Below, one piece after another: positions 34,512-46,524 of a DNA stretch of 64,000 nt; position 1 is the first letter of the stretch; the number at the start of each line of letters is the position of its first letter. Under the pieces are notes generated by a model. That model worked only from the letters and a program-made list of their open reading frames with translations. It ran no database searches and was not told the origin of the DNA. The stretch is taken from contig JAPEVC010000090.1 of the NCBI GenBank assembly GCA_027946555.1, positions 62,001 to 126,000 of the forward strand, read 5' to 3'. The position numbers and the translations under genes are program-made. The DNA comes from Gnomoniopsis sp. IMI 355080. Its lineage: Eukaryota; Ascomycota; Sordariomycetes; Diaporthales; Gnomoniaceae.

Positions 34512-37495
34512 CTAATCTGCTGTCGTCTCCACAGCAAAAGAGCTCACTGTCACGGTCTCAGTGATACTCGAAATCGTAGTTGTCACCGGTGTGGTGCCGT
34601 TCAACGTAGTTAACGTAGAGAATGAGAATGGTTGCTGAGTTACTTTCCCGGAGCCCGCAGGACCCAGGTCCGCGCTCGCCTGGGTCGGCAAGATGATTTC
34701 CGAGCTCACTGCCTGTGTACTGTTCTTCGCAAAGACAGAGCCACTGCTGTCACCAGTCGCGTCATCGCTCAGGAGACCGGCGCGGAACAAGGATAGCAAA
34801 GAGAAGTGACCACCAACTACTGGGCGTGCTTTGAACGTTACTGAATCGGGAACTGTCGGATAGCCGCCGTCATCAATGGTTTCGTAGAGGTCAGTGAACG
34901 GGTAGCTGGTCGATGTAAAGTTGAGCCAGTACGCCAGGCCGTTCACAAAGAGTCGGCGGGTTTCAGGGGAGCAAGTAGCAGCGGTCCACAGCTCCCAGTC
35001 CGATTTAGTGTAATGATGCTGTTTAAGGAACTTAGTACTGTTCGTATAAGTATAAATCAAATGAATTGGCACTTACGCGATTATCCAGGGGCACACCGAA
35101 GACCTGGCTCACTGTGGCATACCAGTCCGACTGCATGGCGTAAACGCTATCCTCAACGAGCCCAAGATTGAGGAGCTTGTCGAAGAATGTGTTGTAAAGC
35201 AAACCCCATGATGATCTCCATTCATACGCCAACATTGTGTGGTTCTTGGACGGATCGATGGCGAAGTAAGTCCAGTTCTGATAGTACTCGCTGGCCGTGA
35301 TGGAAAAGTTTGTAGCATCCGTTGGTTGCTCAGCGATACGGGCAATGGCACTCATCGCTTGCAATCCCACAATGCCCTTGATTGCAAGGTTGGTCTGGTT
35401 CACGAGTGTCCCTGCGAAGTCATCCGTGGAGAGCTGCGCGCTAGGTATCAAGGAAAACTGGATGAGATAAAGAGCCCATTGTTTTAGGATCGTGTAGTGA
35501 CTTTTAATCCAAGCTGTGTCGCCCGAGAATTTGTAATAGGCTTACAAAAAGCGACTGTCAGGTTCTCGTACTTCCCAAATACTACTCAAGAGCAAGGGGC
35601 GAAGCTTACCATATGACATGAGAATCATGTTCCCCGATTCTTCAACGGGCATATACTCATCGTTCCCTTCCACATGCCCGGTCGCATTGGGAAACGCGCT
35701 GCCTAAATCGTGCATGGAATAGCCATTCGGGTAGAGGCCACCTTCCTGATACTGATAGAGTGACTCGAGGGTCCACTTTATCATGTCTGGGTTGGCGTAG
35801 AGGAAGAAAGGTGTCGCAGGATATACTATCCGCGTGATGCAAGTCAGTCGCCGCTCGGGCTATAGCAAGACCATGCCAGCGCAGAAATCACTTACGGACG
35901 TCGACAGTGTTGACGTTTCCATCACTCGAGATTTCCTTCTGAAACATCAAGGGAGTGCTATCGTCGGCGCCGTCCAGAGCCTCATCGCCACACGTTGTCG
36001 CGGGAGGCAAGGCGTACACGTAGGCGCCCATGATCTGTCGCGCGGAAAGTGCGACAATTGAGTAGTAAGCTTCAGCCTCGTCAACATCCGGTACAGCTAT
36101 ACCGCTGAAGTCAATCGGATTGAGAAACCCATATCCAGAGTCGGGATCAAAAATGTATTGCTGTCCATATTGATCGACGCCAGAGGCAAAGCCTTCAGAG
36201 CCGTTCGAATAGGGTGGTGGAGCCTTGGAAGTGTTGTTGCTGTAAATCATGGCAGGATTTTGTTGATAATATGTAGCCACATCTGATTTGAGCTGAGATT
36301 CAAAGTCCGCGCCTAGCTGTGAAATAGTATCAAAGTCGTTCCAATGGTACGCAATAAGTGAGTACAAGTCACTCCCGTAACACTTGGCCCACCATGGTAA
36401 TAGAGACGATAAGCCCCCAATATGAAGGTACCGAATTATGGGAGTCTGAATGGATCCAATGGTGTACCTAACCTGAGCCGAAGTCACCTTTCCAACATCG
36501 TGAGCAAACGCGAAAACAGGCTCTCGCGTACCCCATCCGCGGTAATCATCATCAACGAGGTCATCTAGATGATGGTCGTTCACAAAGCTCCACCGGACGT
36601 CTGCCGAGAAACCCGATTCGTAGCTGAAGTTCTTCGCCCCCATAGGACTTGAGTTGTATGAGAAGTTTCCCCACAGAGGAAAATCACTTTCTTCCCCAAA
36701 CGTGTAGGGCTGTTGAAGCTGATATATCCAAGAGTAGAGCGTAGTAGCAGAGTCGGTAGCGTTGCCAGTGCCATTGGCAATCTTAGTAACTCCTTGGCCC
36801 GACTTGTAGAAATCCCAGAGAAGAGTCGCATTGCTTTCATACGATATCCAAGCGCCGTTGATGTCAGAGTAAAATCTCACCTCGTGAGTTTGATTATCCA
36901 AAGACGTGATGCTCGTTGTAAGATAAGAAAGAGGAATGGACGTGCGACAGATATCCTTGGGAGTAACAGGGGAAAAGAAGCTTGCGTGTATTTCGACGGG
37001 GCCGGCTTGGAAAGTGAAATTGGAATACTGTGAGTCGTAGGTCACAGTCTTTGGTTTGGCGATTTGGAACTTCCGGATGGCCGGGAGACTCTGTGATCCG
37101 GTTCCCAGGTACTCGTACGAGATGCCATCGACCATCACTATACCCTATAAATTCATAATTTCAGCGTGCGGATCGCGAGGTAAGGACAGCTCTCCAAAGC
37201 TAACCTCCCATCCAAGTGCAGTGCCAGGCCAAAATATGGGACTGGCACTATTGAGCGTCGAGTCACCAGATGCAGTTGACCAGGCAGAGAGGTAAGGACT
37301 CCTCACTGCGAGAGGAATTGCTGGTGGCCTAGCCGGCGAATAGCTAGGGAGAGGATTCCCGTTACCATCGACAGCCCCTGGATACTCGGTTGCATTGTTG
37401 ACTGGGACATCTTGAGCGGCCGCCCGGAGAAGTATTGCCGAGAGGGTCGTGAGGCTCAGACAAGACTTCATGACCAATTTGACGGAGGTGAGCAT
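34512..37495 (-). CDS. Extracellular glutaminase (GtaA family)
   Basis: Five exons (37205-37495, 35896-37144, 35610-35825, 35077-35540, 34512-35018) encode 908 residues. A signal peptide is present; an internal ATG at 37471 (MKSCLSLTTLSAILLRAAAQ) may be the real start. Then follow the fungal glutaminase domains: RPPAIPLAVRSPYLSAW, GWEGIVMVDGISYEYLG, SSLLPWWAKCYGSDLY, AEAYYSIVALSARQIMGAY and YPNGYSMHDLGSAFPNATGH. The family hydrolyses L-glutamine to glutamate and ammonia outside the cell; many NxS/T sites fit secretion. The C-terminal 120 residues form a Ser/Thr-rich extension absent from the shortest homologs, without a GPI-like hydrophobic tail. Introns are 60, 70, 69 and 58 nt; the third ends in gtAAG, the only in-phase AG near it. 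Confidence 0.92.
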
Positions 37496-38165
37496 GGTGG
37501 AGAGGAAGGTCGAGGATGGGGCGACTGCATCAGTACCTAGTAGACGCGGAGGAAGACCCAAGTCACTGGGAGCGCCTTCTCTACCTACCTATATGATATG
37601 ATCGATATCCATGGTCACTGTCGACATCACTAGCTCGATGAAAATAAATACAACCCCGCAGTGTCCAACTGCAGCGTCGTTCCACGGTTCCTTACCATGC
37701 AGTCGTGCCGCGTCAGTCCAACAACCAGGGATGCAGGACGACCGCATTGAGGCATTGTAGCACCAATTACTAGAGTAGATGTCATGAAAGCGTTCGCAGA
37801 CGGTCGATAAGCATGCAGAATGCATGCAGTATCACATCCCCGAGCTAGCCACAAGTGCGGAGAAAAGACGGTGACCGCGTCCGTAGAAGAGCAGCAAGAA
37901 GAACGGCCCGAGCTACACAGTTGGCGTCTTCGCACTATGCTTCTCCGAGAAGTAGAGCGGCGGGAGGTAGACACTAGTCCTGTCGATCTACATGGGTATA
38001 TCGAGAGCTGCCCTTTGCTGGATACCATCTGGCTGTGTGCCGATATCCTGAAAATAATCATATTAAATGAAGGTCGGAGGACCCCTGGGTAATATAAAGA
38101 TTTTATAATGTTGCCATCTGTGGTACGAAGGATCGGGAAGGCCGGCAGTATGAAGTATGACGCAT
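37496..38165. other. Spacer: glutaminase promoter and carboxylase 3' flank
   Basis: No gene is supported. Minus-strand open frames extend here, but they lack family signals. Confidence 0.45.
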
Positions 38166-40173
38166 TTAAAGTTTTTCCCTCTCGCCAGGTATAATGCTGC
38201 ATATGACCGAGCCTGCGGAAATGTCGTTCCCCTCTTCCTCATCGAAGAGTGACTGGATCGTCCCAGATCGATGGGCTCTGACTTCCAATTCCATCTTCAT
38301 TTGACGCACGATGATGACTGCGTCTCCTTCGCTAACCGAGTCTCCATCGTCAACTAATATCTCTACCAGCTGACCAGCCATTGGACACATCAACATGGAT
38401 CCATCGGTCGAGGTCGACTCTTTCCCTACTTTCCCAGCATGCCGAGCTTGTTGAGTATCCGATATCTTGGAAATCCTCAGTGTGTAGCCTTCTGCTTGAG
38501 TATCATTGCGATTTCCTTCGGATAGCTTGAGCGCGAGCGACGTTGGGAAGTCGTTCCGGATGACATTTGAGACGGTCACGACGCTATTTGTATGATCCGT
38601 CGCCTGATCAAGTCCCTCAAACTGTATGCTGAAGCGCTCGCCTTTCCGTATCAGATGATCCGAAGCTGGTGAGGGTCTGACCAGCGACCGCCCATCTTCA
38701 GTCCCATTCCTAAATGCCATTGAGTTTGCATGGCGGTGGTAGTCTTGTTTACTCTTCAAAATGGTATCCAATTGGCCTTCAAGCCACTGAATGTCGAAGT
38801 GACAGGCCTGAAATGCATGTGAATGTGAAATCTGCTGTAACAAGGAGACATTCGTCTCAACCCCCTTAATAACAAGATCCTGGAGAGCTCTTCCCGCTTT
38901 CGCAACCGCCGTCTCCCAGTCCGGGCCATTGACAATGACCTTGGCCAGAAGAGAGTCGAAATCAGTCGAAATTATGATTCCGGGCCGGAGATGAGTGTCT
39001 ACTCGGACGCCATTCCCGCCCGGTAGACATATTTGACGTATTCGGCCTATGGAGAGCGCGAAATTGTGGAGAGGATCCTCTGCTGTAATCCTCATTTGTA
39101 TAGCCGTAGAGGTGGGTGGTGGGATAGTTGCATCTGACGAGCCAAGGCCGTCGAGGTCAAGATCGAAGATACTCTTCCCAAGAGCAGTGAGGATTTGCCA
39201 CCGCACTAGATCGATACCACAAATAACCTCCGTGATGGTGTGTTCCACTTGTAGGCGAGGGTTAATCTCCATGAAGTAGTAGGTCGAGCTTTCCGGTGAG
39301 ACGAGAAACTCCCATGTGCCCAGCGAGGAGTACTTTATTGCAGTGGCCATACGCATAGCGGCGTCGATAACAGAGCTGATCATGCCACGATTCAATATAG
39401 TGGATGGGGCGATCTCGATGACCTTCTGGAACCTTCGTTGTATTGAACACTCGCGCTCCCAAAAATGCCGGACGTTACCCAAACCATCCCCGAGGATCTG
39501 GACTTCGACGTGCCTGAACCCTCCAACCGCAGCTTTCTCCGCAAATACTTGCCTGGATGGAGATTCGTTTGTTGCCAAGCGGAAGCTTGCTTCGAGATCT
39601 TTTTCATGTTGAACGAGGCGGATTCCACGTCCTCCTCCGCCATCGACAGCCTTGATCATTATGGGCAGTCCCACGTCTTTTGCGAAAGCCTTCAATTTCT
39701 CAAGTTCTTCGACTGGCTCCTCAACAGCAGGAAGGACAGGCACTCCACAAACTTGGGCCAAATTCCTCGCGCTGAGTTTGTCACCGGTTCGTCTCAGGAT
39801 GTCTGGGCTGGGACCGATGAACGAGACACCAACAGCGGCAAGCTGCTCACTGAACTCGGCAGATTCTGAGAGGAATCCATATCCGGGGTGAACGAGGTTG
39901 ATGTGTTTCTCTTTGCATAGAGAGACCAGCAGGCTCACGTCAGTATAAGACGATGCAGATGGCAATTGCAATCCTTCATGTGCATAGGAGAGGTGGGCGT
40001 CATCCTCGGTGGTGTATAATGCAATAGTGTATAAACCGAGCTCTCTTACAGAGGACAAGACTCTAACAGCGATCTCCCCCCTAGCACTTCAAGTCAGGTC
40101 GAGGTTACAACGCTGTCACATTCCAGGAGGGTTTCACTTACCGGTTGGCGACCAAAACCCGTGGTACGTCCAT
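38166..40173 (-). CDS. Acyl-CoA carboxylase alpha subunit (biotin carboxylase + biotin carrier)
   Basis: Exon 1 (40142-40173) gives MDVPRVLVANR and exon 2 (38166-40080) continues GEIAVRVL, restoring the canonical biotin carboxylase start; total 648 residues. Domains: N-terminal biotin carboxylase fold (HPGYGFLSE), ATP-grasp with the Gly-rich loop KAVDGGGGRGIR, the EKAAVGGFRHVEVQILGD segment, the catalytic FMEINPRLQVEHT, a C-terminal cap, then a spacer and a biotinyl carrier domain. In the latter, MKMELEV holds the Lys to be biotinylated, about 45 residues from the end. It carboxylates biotin using ATP and bicarbonate. The partner is the divergent carboxyltransferase gene. No clear mitochondrial presequence is present. 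It is shorter than animal MCC or PCC alpha subunits and close to bacterial two-subunit acyl-CoA carboxylases. The intron is 61 nt. Confidence 0.92.
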
Positions 40174-40517
40174 GACTGCAAAAGATCCATCCGCTGATAT
40201 GTCACCGAGCAATATGAAGGACGTCTCACAGAAATTGAGGCTCTGCGTTAAGATTGACATTTAAGACTTGGCTGATGTTCTCCTGCATTTCGGGTGCGAC
40301 GTTATCCCCGCTTCCAGTTCAACATCCTGAACCTCGGCATGTCCACCTCTCTCCTACTCGTTTTCCGGAGGCATCGCTTGAGTTGGAGACAGCGGACGGT
40401 CCGAGTCCGCCCCAAGTAAAGTATACTTATTAATTTTTCAGTGTCTTGTACTCTCACTCGACTGCGAATCGCATTCTTTCACTTGAAATCGGCCTTAGGG
40501 TCAGCAACAAAGCTCGC
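40174..40517. promoter_or_regulatory. Bidirectional promoter of the carboxylase pair
   Basis: The 344 bp between the divergent ATGs serve both subunit genes, which should be produced in stoichiometric amounts. It contains CGG-N11-CCG (40393-40409) nested in a perfect inverted repeat GCGGAC...GTCCGC (40392-40397/40405-40410), the geometry bound by Gal4-type Zn2Cys6 dimers. Whether a regulator binds it is inference. Confidence 0.5.
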
Positions 40518-42329
40518 ATGGCCAGGGACAGCACCTCCAAGGCTAGTTCACGCTTGAAGCAGGTCGGAGCGCACCTGACACCCCCAGACAGTGCGGCCGC
40601 ATCTACATCGACCCGAAAAACCAGGAACAGGGACAAGGACGCACCACCAACAGATTGGTCCGAAATACTCGGCCAGGTAGATACCCTTCAAACTATCGCC
40701 CGAACACCCCCTACCAGCAGTCCGGGTTATGTTCGCCAGAAGAAGGCCGGCAAGCTCTGGGTACGTGAACGAATCGAAGCTCTTCTTGATCCAGCCAGCT
40801 TCTACGAGGTCGGGTCGGTCGCAGGCACCATAGACTGGAAGACCATCTCCGGATCCAGTGGCAAAGTCAAAGATGAAATCAAAGCATTCACACCGAGCAA
40901 CAATGTTCAAGGATTTGGAACCGTGGGTGGTCGCCAAGTAGTATTTACTGCGGACGACTTCTCACTCCGGGCGGGACATGCAGATGGTGCCATCTGGGCC
41001 AAGACAGTATACATGGAGAAGTTATGCATCGATCTCCGCCTTCCTATCGTCAAGCTCGTGGATGGATCTTCGGGTGGAGGTTCGGTCACCACCATCAAGA
41101 AAGAAGGCTTCAGTTATGTGCCACCCATGCCTGGCTTCAAAGAGGTCAACCAGCAGCTGAACTTGGGTATTCCAAATGTTGGTGCGGTCCTTGGCCCAGC
41201 CATTGGTCTCGGAGCTGCTCGAGTGACTGCATGCCATTTTTCTGTCATGGCAGCAGACATCGGAGCGCTGTTCAACGCAGGGCCGCATGTTGTGGCCAAG
41301 GCCACGTTCGAAGAGGGACTGACTGCTAGTGAGCTCGGAGGACCGGACGTACATTGTGCGAATGGGACGATTGATAACGCTGCTCCTGATGAGGCGGGAT
41401 GTTTCGAGCAAATACGAGCTTTCTTGTCGTACGTGCCCAACTGTGGGCTGACCGACTTGCCACCTGTGCAGGCGTCGAATGACCCTCACGACAGAGACGT
41501 CACTTCTTTGCGAACCATGATTCCTCGACGTCGTCAGCGTGCCTATTCAATGGTACGTCTTATACAAGCACTCCTAGACAAAGGGTCTTGGTTTGAGATA
41601 GGAGCCGGCTGGGGAAATACAGCCATTGTTGGCCTGGGTCGCCTGGCTGGCCATCCAATCGGAGTTATCGCCAACAATCCAGAAGTTCTCAGCGGCGCCA
41701 CTGATGCTTCTGGAGCACAGAAGATAATAAAACACCTGAATCTTTGTGATGTTTTCAATCTTCCCATCGTCCAGCTCGTCGACTGCCCCGGCTACGCCGT
41801 TGGCACCGCTGCTGAAAGACAGGCAACCATGAAGTATGGCGTCGAACTGGGCAAAGCATACTTCTCAACAACAGTACCAATATTTAACGTACTAGTCAGG
41901 AAATGTTATGGGGTGGCAGGGGGAATCATGACGGACTGTCGAGATCCTCATCACTGGGTTGCTTGGCCAAGCTTGGAGTCTGGGAGCCTCCCACTCGAAG
42001 GAGGGATTGAGGCCAGTCATGCAAGGGAATTAAGAGAGGCTGGTGAAAAGAGACCAGAGCTTTACAACACGCTTCTAGAAGACTACACCAGACTGCAGAA
42101 TCCCGTGCGAACTGCTGCGGCGTTCGACGTGCCGGAGGTGGTGGATCCTGCAGCTACCAGGAGGTTGTTGTGTGCTTGGACGGCACATATGTGAGTCGCC
42201 TAACTCTTGTTCTCTTGTGATCTGTTTGGCTGAGGTAGAGTTCACTAACTCGTATGTAGTTATCGGGTGAAGCTCCCGGAGCGGCTGAGAGACAGGCAAT
42301 CTCGAGTGATATGTCCTGTCTTCCGGTGA
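40518..42329 (+). CDS. Acyl-CoA carboxylase beta subunit (carboxyltransferase)
   Basis: Two exons (40518-42190, 42260-42329; 69-nt intron with CACTAAC branch) encode 580 residues. It has two crotonase-fold halves. The N-half includes KLWVRERIEALLDPASFYEVGS, RQVVFTADDFSLRAG, the loop VDGSSGGGSV and the GPAIGLGAARV turn. The C-half includes GSWFEIGAGWGNTAIVGLGRLAGHPIGVIANN, QLVDCPGYAVGT and VRKCYGVAGG. It transfers carboxyl groups from biotin to an acyl-CoA. Sequence around the first oxyanion loop departs from methylcrotonyl-CoA carboxylase (SGGA.LPRQ) and propionyl-CoA carboxylase (SGGARIQEG) as I recall them, so the substrate is unassigned. The last exon (IYRVKLPERLRD) is required for a normal C-terminus. 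The ATG at 40518 is first in frame; no convincing mitochondrial signal is visible. Confidence 0.92.
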
Positions 42330-43533
42330 ACGCCTCGGCTGGGTCGATGTCAAGATATTCCATCTATTTGGCAAGGACAGATGTGTTTACATTCGTCCTA
42401 TTTCAAGTGTGAGTAATCGGTAATGTGGCATGCCAGCAGCCGAGAACCTGAGGTGAGAAAGCCGCCTGGACAGGGTTCACAGCCATGCACACACTGTCAC
42501 GATCTTGCATACTGCGATGTATACAACTTGCCCTAGCTAAATATAAGTTACTATTGAAAACGCTAATTTACAGCCATGCCTTAGCTCTCATCCCCGTAGC
42601 AACATAATGCACTGAACCTTGGAATGGAACCTTGTGAAAGCAATCCTCTCTCGAGCACCTGCTATATGTGGTGGCTCGATGGTCATTTGAACAGTAACTT
42701 AGTAACAAAGCGTCAACTTTTCTGCCCACAGACACGTATTTCCCATCTGAATTCGGTTTCAAAATAGTACTTAGACACCGTGAACTTCGATGTAAGTCAT
42801 CATATGAACGATGAAACCTTGCATTTGCCGTGCAATCCTTGTTATTGGCCAGTATGCTGCAACACTTGCTATACGCGGCCTATTTTCCGACTTCCAGGTG
42901 GGTGGAATCATAACAACGAGTAGGCGGCGATCACGGCTTTTACCGCGATTTTTCCTCCGTCTTTGATCAGAGAAGTCACCGGTAGTCGAATACTAAAAGC
43001 ATGGCAATTCGAGTCTGCTTACAATCAGTGACGAAGCATGGCGTGGATCATAATTTCCAGCTGCCGTAACGGGAAGGTCTTAGTATACCCACCTCATCTG
43101 ATACCCGGCCATAGAGAGTCCGAATTCAAGGCACGAGATTTGAATAGCAGCTAATGAGCCGTCAAGCCAGCAATAACTGAACAAGCACCCTCCGCCTATG
43201 AAGCTCATGTCATCAAAGACCTGCCATTGCGGGATGGACCGAGACCCACGTTTTTTTCCTGCTTTAGCCTTTATAGATACTAGGGTGTTAGAGGAGGCGA
43301 GCCTTGATGGTGTCCAACTCACATCCTTTTTCAGTGCCGCACTAGGTAGGTTACATTGCACGAGCCGTAGTCCGGACGCTGCCGACCCCCTGAGCCTCAC
43401 CTTCCAGGCTGAGTATCTAGGTAGATTGCCAAGACGTATTTAAGAAGGAACAAACTATCTGCACATAATCATTCTCACATGAAGCTATATGCGGGAGAGC
43501 TCTGAATTTTAACGTCTCATCAAGAATAACGAC
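42330..43533. other. 1.2-kb spacer
   Basis: No gene is supported. It contains the RNase T2 promoter at its right end. Confidence 0.45.
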
Positions 43534-45618
43534 ATGGCTCCTTCCTTCCCTTCTGCGCTGTTCGTCCTCGCAGCGGCGTTGCCGCTGACGATGGCTGATA
43601 CTGGAGCCATGATCTTCAAGGACAGGTCCAAGCGACAGGCCACCTGTGCTGCCTCTGTTGAAAGCTGTTCGACGGCAGCCGCTGCGGCCACTACCTGCTG
43701 CGTGAACCGTCCGGGAGGGCAGATGCTTCAAGTGCAATTTTGGGACACAGATCCGTGAGTCATTCCCCGGGCAGCTAGATCGATATATAACTATTTTTTA
43801 CGTGTGTACATTTTGTGTGAATTTAATTACGAGTTATGAGTTAACATAAAGTTCCCATAGTGTTGAGGGTTAGTCACTTTGCCAAGATTACTCCTAGAGG
43901 GGACTTATGCTTCTCCTCAACTCCCTGCTTTGATTGCGCAAGAAATGTGATTTAACGAATTGTATAGGACCCGCCAACTCATGGGGAATTCACGGACTCT
44001 GGCCTGACAACTGCGATGGTACCTATTCGGAGGACTGCGATTCGTCTCGTGAGTATACCGACATCACAACCTTGATCGAGAAGTATGGTACCACAGAGCT
44101 TTTGGACAACATGAACACCTACTGGAACAGCGATGACGAGACAAACGAGGAGTTTTGGGAGCACGAGTGGGCTACGCACGGAACGTGCGTTTCCACTTTA
44201 GACCCCAGCTGTTACACAGACTACGAAACTGGCATCGAGGCTGTCGACTTCTTCCAAATTACGGTGGACTTGTTCTTGTCGTTGGTAGGCCTAATTATCC
44301 CTCAGTATTTCCATTTGGAATAGTTTTTCGTCGCTGACCCTGGCACTTCTAGAATACCTACGAGGTGAGTGAACGGAGTCAAAGAACACGGGTCTCAGCT
44401 CGATACTTTGTCTATTCTCCTCGTAGACTCAGGCAACATGAGATGCAGCTTTTACTAGCCCGCACCCGTTCCCAAGTTTGCATTAGCCATCATATTCTGA
44501 CCAATAGTGCAGGTTCTATACGCTGCAGGCATTGTTCCATCTAGTTCTAAGACCTACACCTCGTCCGCAATCATCAGCGCTATCTCAGCTAGCTTTGGCC
44601 AGGACCCCATTCTGCTCTGCGACGACGACACTCTGAGCTCGATTTACTATGGCTTCTACGTTGACGGCCCTCTGCTAAATGCGGACTTTGTTCCTGCTGC
44701 CATTGTCGGCGAGGATTCCACATGTCCCTCTTCTGGTATTAGCTACCCTCCCAAGTCTGGAGCCACCACTACGGTTGCAACGACGACTGCGGCGTCTACA
44801 GCTGTTACCTCTGCCACCTCGACGAGTGTGGTCACAACGACGTAAGCTGTTTCCTTCTTCATCTTTCATTTTTTGATGTTTTGGAGGGATTTGGCAACGC
44901 TGGAGGAAGGGGTCTCTTTGGGACTCATCGTAGTGAAGTAGGCAGGCAGCCAAACCCATTTCAGGAAGACCAGAGGTCCTTATGAGAGAATTTCTTGTTT
45001 TATAAGCTAATATCACCTAATCGAAGGGCGGCGACCACGTCAAGCTCCTCGACTACGAGCACCAAGAAGATCACTCTTCCCGGACGAACATCAACCTCGA
45101 CTTCGACTGCCACCACTACCTCGTCTGGATCCACTGCCACTGGAAGCTCGGTATCAGGCGAGGGCTATTTCTACGCGTACTATGACGGCAGCCAAGACGG
45201 AGAGCTCATATCTGAAGGAACTTGGTACTATGGGGGCACTCCAGCAACTTATCATGCTACTGCTTCAGGTATAATGTGACTAAACTTGAGCGCTTGGAAT
45301 AACGTGCTGATACTTTGATTTAGGTGACGGTTTTACTATCTATACTTCGAAGGGGGACTGCGCAGTCACTGATGGAACTTTCTCATGCACTGGCTCTACT
45401 TCGGGCACCTTTTCGGTAAGTATAATATGTCACGCAATCTATCTTGGAAGTAACGCTTTCACTCAAATGCTGACCTCATTCAGCTCATCGATGGGCTTCT
45501 TGCGTACGATGGATCGACTGCTTTCTATGCCAACGAAATTCCAAGCGGAGATGAGCAAGCCACCGTCTCCACTGAATCGGGCTCTTACTCGGTCACCTTC
45601 GAATGGTCCGCAATCTAG
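43534..45618 (+). CDS. Secreted ribonuclease T2 with two microexons
   Basis: Eight exons: 43534-43754, 43861-43868 (8 nt), 43968-44284, 44353-44364 (12 nt), 44513-44841, 45027-45268, 45324-45415, 45484-45618; total 451 residues. A signal peptide (SALFVLAAALPLTMA) precedes the catalytic domain, with the conserved active-site segments WGIHGLWPD and EHEWATHGTC supplying the histidines and Glu. The 8-nt exon supplies the frame for DTDPVEGPANSW; the 12-nt exon encodes NTYE, giving LFLSLNTYEVLYAAGI. RNase T2 cleaves single-stranded RNA via 2',3'-cyclic phosphates, in the secretory pathway, vacuole or outside the cell. After the catalytic domain come a long Thr/Ser linker and a C-terminal domain of about 110 residues, as in Rny1-type fungal members. 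The fifth intron ends in gAAG. Confidence 0.88.
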
Positions 45619-46524
45619 GTGTTGCAATGGATGCCTGCTGTCGAGTGTCGTCAAGACTTTGAGAAACACGGACCGTGGTAGACTATTTATATCCGATGAT
45701 GGAAGATCGTCTAGATCCAGGAGAATCATCGCAGAGGACTTTGAGTATATAAATAAAGCTTTTGGACAGAACCGAACTTCCCTGACGGCATATTGAGATA
45801 TACCGATAGTTTGCATTCCGAAGAATCATCTGATATATCGTGCAGGAAGCCGAGCTCTTCACTTCTGACCGCGTCAGCGACGGATGTCTGGGCGTACCGG
45901 GGCTTTTCTATTATCATATGAAATATGAGCCATTCCAAGAATTTTCGATCACTTAAGAGCTTGCTCGAGACAGAGAAACAAAACTCCGACAAGGCATGCG
46001 AAACCCTGTGCGGATCACGTCGTTAAGTAGAAATGCAGCTTTGGGAGTTGTCAGTGGCTTTCCATGATGGGATGAAAACTTGCTCCACAACACCCTTTTG
46101 ACGCCGAGTTTCATAACCGAATTCCTGGTCCTCTCCTAACAGGGATGGAAGGGAGTTGATAGAATTCAGCAAAGGCAGTTCGCTGTGGCGTTGCTGAAAC
46201 AGCTGCAGGACTCCTAAGTTGGTGGGAAGGACCCACAATTCCCGACTTCTTGACTGCAAAGGCCTGGTATTGAGTCCTCAGAAGCGCTGACGACGTCTGT
46301 TTCCAACGATGAAAGCGAGTTTCGAAGACGGTCCAAATAAAGCGACGTAAAAGCTCCCTGCTCCCAAGCTTTTAGTGGTAGGGTGGAGGGAAATATATAA
46401 CAATCCGAGACCTGGCTCAAGTGATACCGGAAAACTATCATCCGTCGTAGACACCAGGCTCTGTTCAAACCATTCGTCGTTGTTTCCTTTCCCAAACCGT
46501 TCACGCTCGAAGTGCTCAGCCACA
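45619..46524. other. Spacer
   Basis: No gene is supported. Minus-strand open frames reach 100 codons but overlap each other without family signals. The right part is the promoter and leader of the following gene. Confidence 0.42.

Noticed and set aside
38166..42329. Assignment as methylcrotonyl-CoA carboxylase (mccA/mccB)
   Set aside because: The carboxyltransferase loop does not match the MCC pattern I know, and no isovaleryl-CoA dehydrogenase gene is adjacent; left as an unassigned acyl-CoA carboxylase.
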